NCBI GenBank assembly: GCA_042434945.1
Contig: CP170191.1
Coordinates: forward strand, 496,001 to 560,000
Direction of reading: 5' to 3'
DNA length: 64,000 nucleotides
Origin: Escherichia hormaechei_A
Lineage (GTDB): Bacteria > Pseudomonadota > Gammaproteobacteria > Enterobacterales > Enterobacteriaceae
Within the stretch, counting starts at the first letter, position 1. The number at the start of each line of letters is the position of its first letter. A program made the position numbers and the translations under genes. The notes beneath the pieces were generated by a model that saw only the letters and a list, made by a program, of their open reading frames with translations, ran no database searches and was not told the origin of the DNA. Below are positions 10,058 to 18,506 of this stretch, in pieces.

Positions 10058-10931
10058 ATTCACTCTCCTTTCTTTTTACCATTTCAAACAGGCGGGTGTT
10101 TTCCGGTACGGCAATCCCATGCGCGCGGGCGCGGCGTAAGAGAAAACCATTGATATAGTCGATTTCGGTGTGGCGCAGCGCGCGGATATCCTGCAACATC
10201 GACGAGATATTTTCCGCTGTGGCATCAATCACCTGCATCACGTAATCACGCAAATCTTCCGCTGAAGTATGATGCCCTTCGCGCTCGATCACTGCCGCGA
10301 CTTCTTCGCATATTTGCATAATTTCTTGCGGATGATGACGTAATTCACCGTTCGGGCAATTCCAGATGGCAGTCAGTGGATTAATCACGCAGTTGACTGC
10401 CAGCTTGCGCCACAGCTCGGCGCGAATATTGTTATGCCAGGCAACGTCAGGCAACACGGTTTGCAAAATATCCGCCAGATAACTGTAATCCCCGTCCTGT
10501 TGCCGTGCCGGGCCAATATGCGTGATACCGTTTGCCACATGAATAATGACATTGCCGTCGCGGCGGGCTGCATGGGTGGTGGTGCCCATCAGTAATCGCT
10601 GCTGAATGTTTTGCAACTCTTCGATGGTGCCCATGCCGTTGTGAATTAACAGTATTGGCGTAGTTACAGGCAGTGTGGACGCGAGGCTTTTGACGGCATC
10701 GGAAACCTGCCATGCTTTCAGCGTCACCAGGAGCAGATCGCTGGTGGCGAGAAAATCGGGATCGTTGGCGGTCAGCGATTCGTTAAATATCGAACCATCT
10801 GTCTCAACCAGATTCACGCTACAATAAGGTTGCGGTACGCGCAGCCAGCCCTGAACTTCATGACCCTGTTTGCAAAGTGCTGTAAGCCATAATTGCCCTA
10901 AGGCACCGCATCCCAATACGGTAATTTTCAT
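10020..10931 (-). CDS. panE: 2-dehydropantoate 2-reductase PanE
   Basis: NADPH-dependent reduction of ketopantoate to pantoate in coenzyme A synthesis. 303 residues. The Rossmann motif GCGALG is at 7-12. The catalytic lysine is in [16 protein letters not shown] (about 176), and the second domain carries the catalytic glutamate region EIDYINGFL. Identical in length and, as far as I recall, in sequence to K-12. It is the first gene of a leftward pair with yajL and diverges from yajQ. Confidence 0.97.
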
Positions 10932-10973
10932 TGTTCCTCCTCACCCGCAACCACTCCGGGTGTTCAATAAGGC

Positions 10974-11021
10974 TATCCCTTAATTGTGCATGCTGTTGCG
11001 ACTATGCACAATTAAGGGATA
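10974..11021. repeat. 18-base perfect inverted repeat in the panE-yajQ divergent region
   Basis: The left arm 10974-10991 reads TATCCCTTAATTGTGCAT. The right arm 11004-11021 is its exact reverse complement, and the 12-base loop is GCTGTTGCGACT. There is no T-run on either side and both flanking genes point away, so it is not an ordinary terminator. It could be an operator or a structured 5' leader element. Confidence 0.8.
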
Positions 11022-11098
11022 CGTCCTGGTGCAGGACTGTCGGTTATTTAACTTTGCGGGTATTATGCTTCGCATCAAAAATGAAGGGAGAGGAAAAG

Positions 11099-11590
11099 AT
11101 GCCATCTTTCGATATTGTCTCTGAAGTTGATCTTCAGGAAGCACGTAACGCGGTCGATAACGCGAGCCGCGAAGTGGAGTCCCGTTTTGACTTCCGTAAC
11201 GTTGAAGCCTCATTTGAGCTGAACGACGCCAGCAAAACCATCAAAGTGTTGAGCGAGTCCGATTTCCAGGTCAATCAGTTGCTGGATATTCTGCGTGCCA
11301 AGCTGCTGAAGCGCGGCATTGAAGGCAGTTCGCTGGATGTACCGGAGAATATCGTTCATAGCGGTAAAACCTGGTTTGTGGAAGCGAAACTGAAACAGGG
11401 CATTGAGAGCGCGACCCAGAAGAAAATCGTCAAGATGATCAAAGACAGCAAACTGAAAGTGCAGGCGCAAATTCAGGGCGATGAAATCCGCGTAACGGGC
11501 AAATCTCGTGATGATTTGCAGGCTGTCATGGCGATGGTACGTGGTGGCGATCTCGGTCAGCCGTTCCAGTTCAAAAACTTCCGCGATTAA
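11099..11590 (+). CDS. yajQ: Nucleotide-binding protein YajQ
   Basis: YajQ family protein of 163 residues with two ferredoxin-like domains. E. coli YajQ binds nucleotides and tRNA, and homologues in Xanthomonas and Pseudomonas bind cyclic di-GMP. The role in this organism is not established. Start at [11 protein letters not shown] (11099), after AGGGAGAGG. A longer frame open from 10931 has no ribosome-binding site. The sequence ends FQFKNFRD, as is typical. Monocistronic between panE (divergent) and yajR (convergent). Confidence 0.95.
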
Positions 11591-11642
11591 TCGCGACTAT
11601 GTGCGTTTTGTTCATGTCAGATGCGGCATGAACGCCTGATTC

Positions 11643-11680
11643 GGCCTACAAAGGTTTGTAATTCAGAAACTTTGTAGGCC
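11643..11680. repeat. REP-like inverted repeat between yajQ and yajR
   Basis: GGCCTACAAAG (11643-11653) and CTTTGTAGGCC (11670-11680) are perfect complements. They are followed by TGATAAGCGTAGCGC, a common E. coli intergenic repeat signature. The element lies between convergent genes and may serve as a bidirectional terminator. Confidence 0.65.
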
Positions 11681-11717
11681 TGATAAGCGTAGCGCAGCAG
11701 GCAATTCGCCGCGTTTT

Positions 11718-13076
11718 TTATGCCTTTGCCTGTTCTATCTCAAAGCGATTCGTCACTTTGCTGTCGATTTTCACATAAGCTGAATGTTCTTCTTCTGCAA
11801 TCAACACTTCTTTGATGCCTTCAGTTTCTAGCAAACGCACTTTTAACGCCTCGTTTGCGGCAATGTTCGCCGGGATTTCAATGCGCAAACTGCTGACATA
11901 CGGCGGTTCTTTCATGGTACTGGCGACTGTCAGCCACACTGCGGCCAGCATTGCGCCAGCGAGAAATACCCCCTGACCGTCAAACATGCCGTTAATCCAG
12001 CCGCCCAGCGAACCGCCAATCGCCACGCCAAGAAACTGGCTGGTGGAGTAAACACCCATCGCCGTACCTTTGTAACCTGCTGGCGACTCTTTACTGATAA
12101 GTGAGGGCAGGAGGGCTTCCATCAAATTAAACGCCACAAAGAAAAGCTGCACGCCGACCACCAGTTGCCAGAACTGCGTTTGCGCGTTCCACAACACAAT
12201 TTCCGCAACCACGATCAACCCGACGCAGAAGACAAAGACTTGCTTCATTTTGCGCTTAACTTCAGCGTAGATAATGAAAGGCACGACCGAGCCAAAGGCG
12301 ATTAGCATTGTCGCCAGATAGACCTTCCAGTGTTCAGCCGCCGGGAACCCTGCATCAGCCAGTTGTCCGGGCAGGGCAACAAACGTCGACATCAGCAAAA
12401 TATGCAGACACATAATGCCAAAGTTGAGTTTCAGCAGCCGCGGTTCCGCCAGCACTTTACTGAAACTGCCTTTCACCATTCCGGACTCACGATTAAGTAC
12501 GTGAGTGCTACTGTTGGGCACAACCCAAATGGTCAACGCAATGCCGGTCGTTGCCAGAATAGCGATCATCCAGAACAGCGCGTGCAGCCCAAGTTTGTGA
12601 GTGATGATCGGGCCAAGCACCATCGCAATGGCAAAGGTAATGCCAAAGCTCACGCCGATAAACGCCATCGCTTTGGTGCGGTTTTGTTCGCGCGTGAGAT
12701 CGGAAAGCAGCGCCATAACGGCGGCGGCAATTGCTCCAGAGCCTTGTAGCGCCCGGCCCAGAATAATTCCCCAGATGGAGTCGGAAAGCGCAGCGATAAC
12801 GCTACCGGCGGCAAACACCGCCAGCCCACCGACAATTAATGGTTTGCGACCAATGCGGTCGGAAAGCAGGCCAAACGGAATCTGAAAAACGGCCTGAGTC
12901 AGACCATAAATACCAATGGCAATACCGATTAATGCTTCGCTGGCACCTTGCAGAGCCATGCCGTACGTGGTCAGAACCGGCAGAACCATAAACATGCCCA
13001 GCATGCGCAACGAGAATACGGTCCCTAAACCCCAGGTCGCGCGCCTCTCACCTGGCGTCATTTTATAATCGTTCAT
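11718..13076 (-). CDS. yajR: Major facilitator superfamily drug/proton antiporter-like transporter YajR
   Basis: Twelve-helix MFS protein of the inner membrane with a C-terminal ferredoxin-like YAM domain (from about residue 388, SSLRIEIPANIAANEAL onward). Motif A is present as GLLSDRIGRKP near residue 70. The transported substrate is unknown. I chose MNDYKMTPGERR at 13076, after AGGTGG, rather than the upstream ATG at 13103. The C-terminus FEIEQAKA is slightly shorter than the K-12 end I recall. In K-12 the next gene is cyoE; here the fuc-type island intervenes. Confidence 0.95.
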   Translation of the reverse strand: MNDYKMTPGERRATWGLGTVFSLRMLGMFMVLPVLTTYGMALQGASEALIGIAIGIYGLTQAVFQIPFGLLSDRIGRKPLIVGGLAVFAAGSVIAALSDSIWGIILGRALQGSGAIAAAVMALLSDLTREQNRTKAMAFIGVSFGITFAIAMVLGPIITHKLGLHALFWMIAILATTGIALTIWVVPNSSTHVLNRESGMVKGSFSKVLAEPRLLKLNFGIMCLHILLMSTFVALPGQLADAGFPAAEHWKVYLATMLIAFGSVVPFIIYAEVKRKMKQVFVFCVGLIVVAEIVLWNAQTQFWQLVVGVQLFFVAFNLMEALLPSLISKESPAGYKGTAMGVYSTSQFLGVAIGGSLGGWINGMFDGQGVFLAGAMLAAVWLTVASTMKEPPYVSSLRIEIPANIAANEALKVRLLETEGIKEVLIAEEEHSAYVKIDSKVTNRFEIEQAKA

Positions 13077-13190
13077 TACCACCTCTACCAAAAAGCAGGC
13101 CATAGTTTAGGCGGGGTGATAAGTGCGGTAAATAGGTGTTTGTTTAAGAGATATTACGAGGGTGTGATAAAAGCACCCCCGGATAAAAAA

Positions 13191-13838
13191 TTACGCCTCG
13201 ACGCGCAATCCGTAGCTTTTGAATTTCTCAAGAACAATGGCAATTTCATCGTCACTGAGTACCGGAACGGGATCTACTATCGCCAGCGTGGCCAGGTAGA
13301 GTTTTGCCAGCACCTCTACCTCCTGCGCCAGCCACAGTGCCTTTTCAAGATTTTCTTCGCAGGTTATCAGGCCGTGGTGCTGTAAGAGCGTCGCTTTGCG
13401 ATTGCGTAATGCGACCGCGACATGCTCTGACAGCGCGCGCGTCCCGAAGGTCGCGTAAGGGGCGCAGGGAATGGAGTTTCCCCCGGCGGCGGCAATCATA
13501 TAGTGAATAGCAGGAATGGGGCGGTTGAGTATCGAGACGGCGGTACAGTTAACCGCATGGTTATGGACGACGGCGTTAGCATCCGGGCGGGTCTGATACA
13601 CAACCTGATGAAAACGCCATTCGCTGGAGGGCAGTTTATCTTCTTCGTGTCGCCCCTGTGCATCTACATAAACGATACTCTCTTCGGTCAGATGCTCGTA
13701 GGGAATTCCGGTCGGCGTAATCAGCATGCCGTCGCGATAGCGAACGCTGATATTGCCGGCGGTGCCCTGATTTAACCCCATGCGGGTCATCTCAAGGCAG
13801 GTGTCGATAATGTCTCTGGCTAATCGGGCTCGTTCCAT
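13191..13838 (-). CDS. fucA: L-fuculose-phosphate aldolase (FucA-like class II aldolase)
   Basis: Zinc-dependent retro-aldol cleavage of L-fuculose 1-phosphate to dihydroxyacetone phosphate and L-lactaldehyde. With D-ribulose 1-phosphate it gives glycolaldehyde. 215 residues, the family length. SSEWRFH carries the catalytic glutamate, HNHAVNCTA the two zinc histidines near 92-94, and LLQHHGLI the third histidine near 155. About 85 % of positions agree with my recollection of K-12 FucA. Last gene of the leftward island operon, 28 bases after the LacI-family gene. In K-12 fucA sits with fucO, far away. Confidence 0.93.
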   Translation of the reverse strand: MERARLARDIIDTCLEMTRMGLNQGTAGNISVRYRDGMLITPTGIPYEHLTEESIVYVDAQGRHEEDKLPSSEWRFHQVVYQTRPDANAVVHNHAVNCTAVSILNRPIPAIHYMIAAAGGNSIPCAPYATFGTRALSEHVAVALRNRKATLLQHHGLITCEENLEKALWLAQEVEVLAKLYLATLAIVDPVPVLSDDEIAIVLEKFKSYGLRVEA

Positions 13839-13866
13839 TTTTTATTCTCCGGGTACAGTTTTATTT

Positions 13867-14862
13867 TTACTGGCGGGAACGTTTGACCAGCTTCATATCG
13901 ACTTTCGCCGTCTCGTTAACCGCTTCGCCGTCGATGGCTCGCTGCATCAGTTCAAACGCTTTTTCCGCCCAGGTATCTTCATCCTGCTGCATGGACCAGA
14001 CGCTGTTAGGCAGGAACCCCAGCATGGGGTGCTCATCGAAGGTGCCGATATTGATGTGTTGGGGCACGGTGCCGGTACGCGTCCGCAGGGCTTCAATTGC
14101 CCCTTCCAGCACGGGTAACGATGAGGCGATAAACGCCTGCGGAACACCCTGGCTGTCGATAAGCGAATCCATCAGGGCATATCCGCCCTCCGGCGTATTG
14201 TCCGGCCCTTCGATGACCCACTCGCGATGGTGAATACCGGCTGTTTTCAGGGCCTGTAAGTAGCCGTTCAGACGGTCCGTAATACTGGGCAGTGCGGTAT
14301 CGCCCACAAGGAACCAGAGCGGCGTTTTTCTCTCTGCCAGCATGTTGCGGGCCAGTTCATCCCCCCCGGCCTCGTTATGACTCTCAACCAGCGCGTTGTC
14401 AGTAAAGCCAAAATCCCGGTCGAGGAGCACCAGTGGTTTTTGGATCTGCCGCAAATGATGCTGCTGGTTTTCCAGCGTCGAGGGAACGATAAACAAGCCG
14501 TCCACGTTGCGCGCCATCAGGGCTTTGACCAGCTTATTTTCGTAATCCACATCGTTGTAAGTACAGCTGATCATCAGCTGGTAGCCCGAACGGCGGCAGC
14601 GCAGTTCGAGTTTCTCGGCGAGCGTTGCAAAGAACACGTTCGAGATGTTGGGCACGATGAGTCCCAGCGTCTCGGTTTTGTTTAGCTTAAGACTGCGCGC
14701 CGAATGGTTGAGGGTATAGCCGAAGCGCTCGACGTGTTCATTAATTCGGGACTGTGTTTTCACGCTGATCCGATACTGTTCGGCTTTCCCGCTCAGTACC
14801 AGCCGCACGGTGGTGACGGATAAATTCAGATCCTTCGCTATCTGTTCAACTGTTTTGGCCAT
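13867..14862 (-). CDS. LacI-family transcriptional regulator of the sugar island
   Basis: 331 residues. The N-terminal LacI-type helix-turn-helix (VEQIAKDLNLSVTTVRLVLSGKAEQYRIS) has spacing and a linker like FruR/Cra. A periplasmic-binding-protein-like effector domain follows (LGLIVPNISNVFFATLAEKLE, then FIVPSTLE and LDRDFGF). Encoded inside the leftward operon between the kinase and the aldolase, so it probably senses a pathway sugar or sugar phosphate. It is the best candidate to bind the two AAGCTAA-N6-TTAGC palindromes at 20064 and 20303. The K-12 fucose regulon instead uses the DeoR-type activator FucR, which is absent here. Function inferred from family and position. Confidence 0.88.
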   Translation of the reverse strand: MAKTVEQIAKDLNLSVTTVRLVLSGKAEQYRISVKTQSRINEHVERFGYTLNHSARSLKLNKTETLGLIVPNISNVFFATLAEKLELRCRRSGYQLMISCTYNDVDYENKLVKALMARNVDGLFIVPSTLENQQHHLRQIQKPLVLLDRDFGFTDNALVESHNEAGGDELARNMLAERKTPLWFLVGDTALPSITDRLNGYLQALKTAGIHHREWVIEGPDNTPEGGYALMDSLIDSQGVPQAFIASSLPVLEGAIEALRTRTGTVPQHINIGTFDEHPMLGFLPNSVWSMQQDEDTWAEKAFELMQRAIDGEAVNETAKVDMKLVKRSRQ

Positions 14863-14923
14863 CGCTACGCCTCAATCCTTAACGTACGTAAAAAACTGCT
14901 GATAAAGCATACGCATCCTGCCA

Positions 14924-16516
14924 TTACATTTCCTGTTGCATCAGGAGATTAAGCGCCTGCTGCTGGGTCCACAGCATCAGGTACGCCTCATATTTTTGCC
15001 TGTGGAAAGCCGCGGTTTCCGGCCGACGGGTGATGATGTCGCCGGCTTTGACCATTTCCCGGGTGGCATCGGTGAGCGTTGCCCATGCACCGCTCGCCAC
15101 AGCGCCGCAAATGGCCGCGCCGAGAGTGACGGCATCTTCTTCGGCTAAGAGATGAATATCGCAGCCCGTGGCATCGGCATACTCCCGCAGCCAGAGCCGG
15201 TTATGGGTGGCTCCTCCACAAATGACAATGCGCGACAAGGTGTGCCCGTGATGTTTCAGGGTATCCATAATATGTCGTGTGCCATAGGCTATGGCCTGTA
15301 GCGTGGCCAGATAGAGCCTCGCCAGCGCACGTTCACCGATTTCTAATGTCAGACCAACCACGCTGCCCCGCGCATCCGGACGCGAACGCGGCGAGCGGTT
15401 GCCGTGGTGATCGGCCAGAATGTGCAGGTTGCGGGTGGGATATTTTTCTTCCTGTTCAAGCGCGGCTACCCAGTCGTTGAGCAGCGCCACCGGATGGCGT
15501 TGCGCCGCTTCTGCTTTTGCAAACAGGTCTGCGCTGGCTCCGTGCTCGCGCAACGTCCAGTCGACCAGCGCCCCGGCAGCACTTTGCCCGCCTTCCGTCA
15601 GCCAGTAGCCCGGCAGCATGACGCTCCAGTAAGGCCCCCAGACGCCGGGCGTATGGATCTCCGTCTGACTGGCAAGCATATGGCAGTTCGAGGTTCCGCT
15701 GATGAGCGCCAGCGTGCCCTCCGGGTGTGAGCCCGTCAGCGCCACGCCACCCGCGTGGGCATCGATCATGCCGCTTGCCACAACCACCTCTTCGGGCAAC
15801 CCCAGAGCTTGCGCTGCCTGTGGGCTGAGTTTCCCGACGCATTCAGCGACGTCCAGAATAGTATCGGGAATTTTTGTCAGTAAGGTCTCCAGCCCCACCT
15901 CCCTGAGCAGCGATTCGCTGAACTGCGCCTCATGCGCAAGGTAGTTCCATTTGCAGGTGAGGGTGCACAGGCTGGCGGCGTCCTGGCCCGTCGCTTTCCA
16001 GACCAGAAAATCGGCAAGGTCGAAAAAGCGCCAGGCCTGATTCCATGTTTCAGGATGATGTCGCTGCAACCACAGCAGTTTTGGCAGTTCCATTTCAATA
16101 CTCACCTCGCCGCCCACGTAGCACAGGGCAGGATCGCGTGTGGCATTGATGCGAACAGTTTCTTCGTGAGCACGATGATCCATCCACATAATGATGTCCT
16201 GCGATGCCGGACTGTCGGGGGACACGCTCAGGCCGTTACCCTCAGCATCCAGCGCGACCAGCGAGCACGTGGCGTCGAAGCCAATCGAACGAATGGCGTC
16301 GGGTGAGATCCCAGAGGAGTCGACGGCTTCCCGCACCACCGCGCAAACCTGCTGCCAGATCTCCGCGGAGGACTGTTCCACGCGCGCGTTGCTGGCGTGA
16401 AACTGCGAAATCGGACGGGTCGCGAAGCTCAAACGCTCGCCTTGCGCAGAGTAAAGCCCAGCACGAACGCTGGCTGAACCCACATCGACCCCGAGGAAAT
16501 AGCCGTCACTCATCAT
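14924..16516 (-). CDS. FGGY-family pentulose kinase, probable D-ribulokinase
   Basis: ATP-dependent sugar kinase of the FGGY fold (530 residues). The N-terminal phosphate motif is FLGVDVGSASVRAG, followed by GFDATCSLV and MWMDHRAHEE. The ATP-site motif is ISGTSNCHM and the C-terminal glycine loop ICGGATHNRLW. GGEVSIEMELPKLLWL, FFDLADFLVWKATG and DHHGNRSPRSRPDARG match the eukaryotic/bacterial D-ribulokinase (human FGGY) subfamily far better than AraB or XylB. A D-ribulokinase would phosphorylate the ketose made by fucose isomerase from D-arabinose, giving D-ribulose 5-phosphate. Starts at 16516 or 16513 (tandem ATG after GGAAG), 8 bases after the binding-protein gene. The substrate is inferred. 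Confidence 0.85.
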   Translation of the reverse strand: MMSDGYFLGVDVGSASVRAGLYSAQGERLSFATRPISQFHASNARVEQSSAEIWQQVCAVVREAVDSSGISPDAIRSIGFDATCSLVALDAEGNGLSVSPDSPASQDIIMWMDHRAHEETVRINATRDPALCYVGGEVSIEMELPKLLWLQRHHPETWNQAWRFFDLADFLVWKATGQDAASLCTLTCKWNYLAHEAQFSESLLREVGLETLLTKIPDTILDVAECVGKLSPQAAQALGLPEEVVVASGMIDAHAGGVALTGSHPEGTLALISGTSNCHMLASQTEIHTPGVWGPYWSVMLPGYWLTEGGQSAAGALVDWTLREHGASADLFAKAEAAQRHPVALLNDWVAALEQEEKYPTRNLHILADHHGNRSPRSRPDARGSVVGLTLEIGERALARLYLATLQAIAYGTRHIMDTLKHHGHTLSRIVICGGATHNRLWLREYADATGCDIHLLAEEDAVTLGAAICGAVASGAWATLTDATREMVKAGDIITRRPETAAFHRQKYEAYLMLWTQQQALNLLMQQEM

Positions 16517-16524
16517 AAACTTCC

Positions 16525-17475
16525 TTATTTTTTACCAAACGGATGTAACAGTTTATCAATTTCAGGGGTGTTGATATTCTGCGCATTGACATATTTCACT
16601 GGAATATCAATTTCCTTAGCCACCGTCTGTCCGGAAATCACCGCGTTCAGCGCCTTTATGCCCTGATAACCAATCTGGTACGCGTCCTGCACCACGAAGC
16701 CCTGAATCACGCCGTTTTTGAGGAAGTTAATGATGGCTTCGGTGCTGTCAAAACCGATGACTTTCACTTTGCCCTTCAGATTCTGGCTGTCGATAGCGTT
16801 CGCAACGCCCAAGGTTGAGCCTTCGTTGGTGGCATAAATACCGGCGATATCCGGGTTGGCCTGAACCATATCAATGGTTTTATCCATCGCCTTTTGCGGG
16901 TCGCCATCGCTATATTGCACCGGCAGTACCTGAATATTCGGGTACTTCTCTTTCATTCGCTCGCTGAATCCTTCAGAGCGCTCAATGGCGGACGTCGTTC
17001 CGGCTACGTGGGCGATAATACCCACTTTCCCCTTCTGGCCTACCTGCTCCGCCAGCGCATCCGCAGCCTGTGCGCCCGCCTTACGGTTATTGGTGGCGAC
17101 AAAGCTGGCCGGGATATCGGAGTTCACGCCCGAGTCGAAGGTCACCACTTTGATCCCCCGGCTGTTGGCGGTTTCGACCAGCGGGGCAAGGGCGTTTGCA
17201 TCAAGCGCGGCCAGCAACAGGCCGTTTGGCTTTTGTGCCATGGTGTTTTCGACTAACTGGATCTGCTCGGCGATTTGCGTTTCATCGGCAGGGCCAACGT
17301 AGCTGGTTTTGTCACCCAACTCTTTTGCGGCAGCTTCCGTCCCCATTTTGACCGTCTGCCAGAATTCGTGCTGGTAACCTTTACTGACTACCGGCAGGTT
17401 CAAATCTTTTGCCAGCGCGCTGCTGGACAGGATGGCAACGAGCGACAGGGCGCTCAGGATATGGCTGGTTTTCAT
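16525..17475 (-). CDS. Periplasmic sugar-binding protein of a ribose-class ABC importer
   Basis: 316 residues with a clear signal peptide (MKTSHILSALSLVAILSSSA, cleaved after ALA before KDLNLP). The body is the type-I periplasmic-binding fold of the RbsB family: LLLAALDANALAPLVETANSRGIKVVTFDSG and IYATNEGSTLGVANAI. It delivers sugar to the permease and ATPase encoded just upstream in the same operon. The ligand is not readable from sequence; the surrounding enzymes suggest L-fucose, D-arabinose or a related 6-deoxy or pentose sugar. Confidence 0.9.
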   Translation of the reverse strand: MKTSHILSALSLVAILSSSALAKDLNLPVVSKGYQHEFWQTVKMGTEAAAKELGDKTSYVGPADETQIAEQIQLVENTMAQKPNGLLLAALDANALAPLVETANSRGIKVVTFDSGVNSDIPASFVATNNRKAGAQAADALAEQVGQKGKVGIIAHVAGTTSAIERSEGFSERMKEKYPNIQVLPVQYSDGDPQKAMDKTIDMVQANPDIAGIYATNEGSTLGVANAIDSQNLKGKVKVIGFDSTEAIINFLKNGVIQGFVVQDAYQIGYQGIKALNAVISGQTVAKEIDIPVKYVNAQNINTPEIDKLLHPFGKK

Positions 17476-17520
17476 TATTTGCTCCGTTGTAGGGTTGGCA
17501 GGGCTTGTTGTATCGAGAAC

Positions 17521-18504
17521 CTAACGCATTCTTTTACGTAACGTGTCCAGGTAGACGGCGGCAACGACGACCACGCCCATCGCCACCATCTGCCAGAACT
17601 GGGACACGCCCATGAGATTGAGGCCGTTTTTCAGCACGCTCATAATGAACGCGCCTATGATGGTGCCGCCAATCGTGCCCACGCCGCCCATCAGACTGGT
17701 ACCGCCGATCACTACCGCCGCAATGGCTTCCAGCTCATAACCCACGCCTACGGTTGGCTGGCCTGAATTGAGACGAGAGGCGAGGATCACCCCGGCCACG
17801 CCGGTTAACAGGCCGCATAAGGCGTAAACGAAAATTTTCACTCGCTGGACTTTGATCCCGGAAAGATGTGCCGCCGTTTCATTGCTGCCGACAGCGTAGA
17901 TATAGCGGCCCATCACCGTTTTCTTCAGGATCCACATGGCGATCAGTGCCACGATGACCAGGTAGAACACCGGGTAAGGCAGGACGTCGAACAGGCGACC
18001 CTGCGCTAGCAGCTTGAACTGCGGGTAGTCAGAAAAATAAATCGCGCGGCCATCGGTCATCACCATATTGATGCCGCGTACCGACATCATTAAGCCGAGG
18101 GTGGCAATAAACGGTGGTATGGTCATTTTGGTGACCAGAAACGCGTTCACATAGCCGCAAAGCCCGCCGGCGAGCACGCCTGCCAGAATACAGACCGGCA
18201 GCGGCATACCAAACCCGGCGGCGATGCCCACCGCAACCCCTGAGAACGCCACCACCGATCCGAGCGACAGGTCGATCCCGGCGGTAATAATCACAAAGGT
18301 TACGCCAATGGCCATGATGCCAATCACCGCCGTTTGCAGGGCGATAGTCATGATATTTTCAGTATTAAAGAAGAACGGTGAGCTGAAGCTGAAAAACAGA
18401 ACCAGCAATACCAGGCTAAAAAGAGGCGCCAGACGCATCAGGAGCGCTTTATTTATTTTCATCGTATGACTTCCGCTTTGCGGCGATGGAACGGTAACGG
18501 ACAT
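17521..18504 (-). CDS. Inner-membrane permease of the ribose-class ABC importer
   Basis: 327-residue RbsC-like permease of the inner membrane with 8-10 hydrophobic helices. The family signature is GIDLSLGSVVAFSGVAVGIAAG with AVGSNETAAHLSGI and GGTSLMGGVGTIGGTIIGAF, the EAA-like coupling region. The start at MSVTVPS (18504) is fixed by a strong GGAGGA 6 bases upstream and lies 2 bases after the ATPase stop. A homodimer is expected to form the channel. Confidence 0.92.
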   Translation of the reverse strand: MSVTVPSPQSGSHTMKINKALLMRLAPLFSLVLLVLFFSFSSPFFFNTENIMTIALQTAVIGIMAIGVTFVIITAGIDLSLGSVVAFSGVAVGIAAGFGMPLPVCILAGVLAGGLCGYVNAFLVTKMTIPPFIATLGLMMSVRGINMVMTDGRAIYFSDYPQFKLLAQGRLFDVLPYPVFYLVIVALIAMWILKKTVMGRYIYAVGSNETAAHLSGIKVQRVKIFVYALCGLLTGVAGVILASRLNSGQPTVGVGYELEAIAAVVIGGTSLMGGVGTIGGTIIGAFIMSVLKNGLNLMGVSQFWQMVAMGVVVVAAVYLDTLRKRMR

Positions 18505-18506
18505 GA

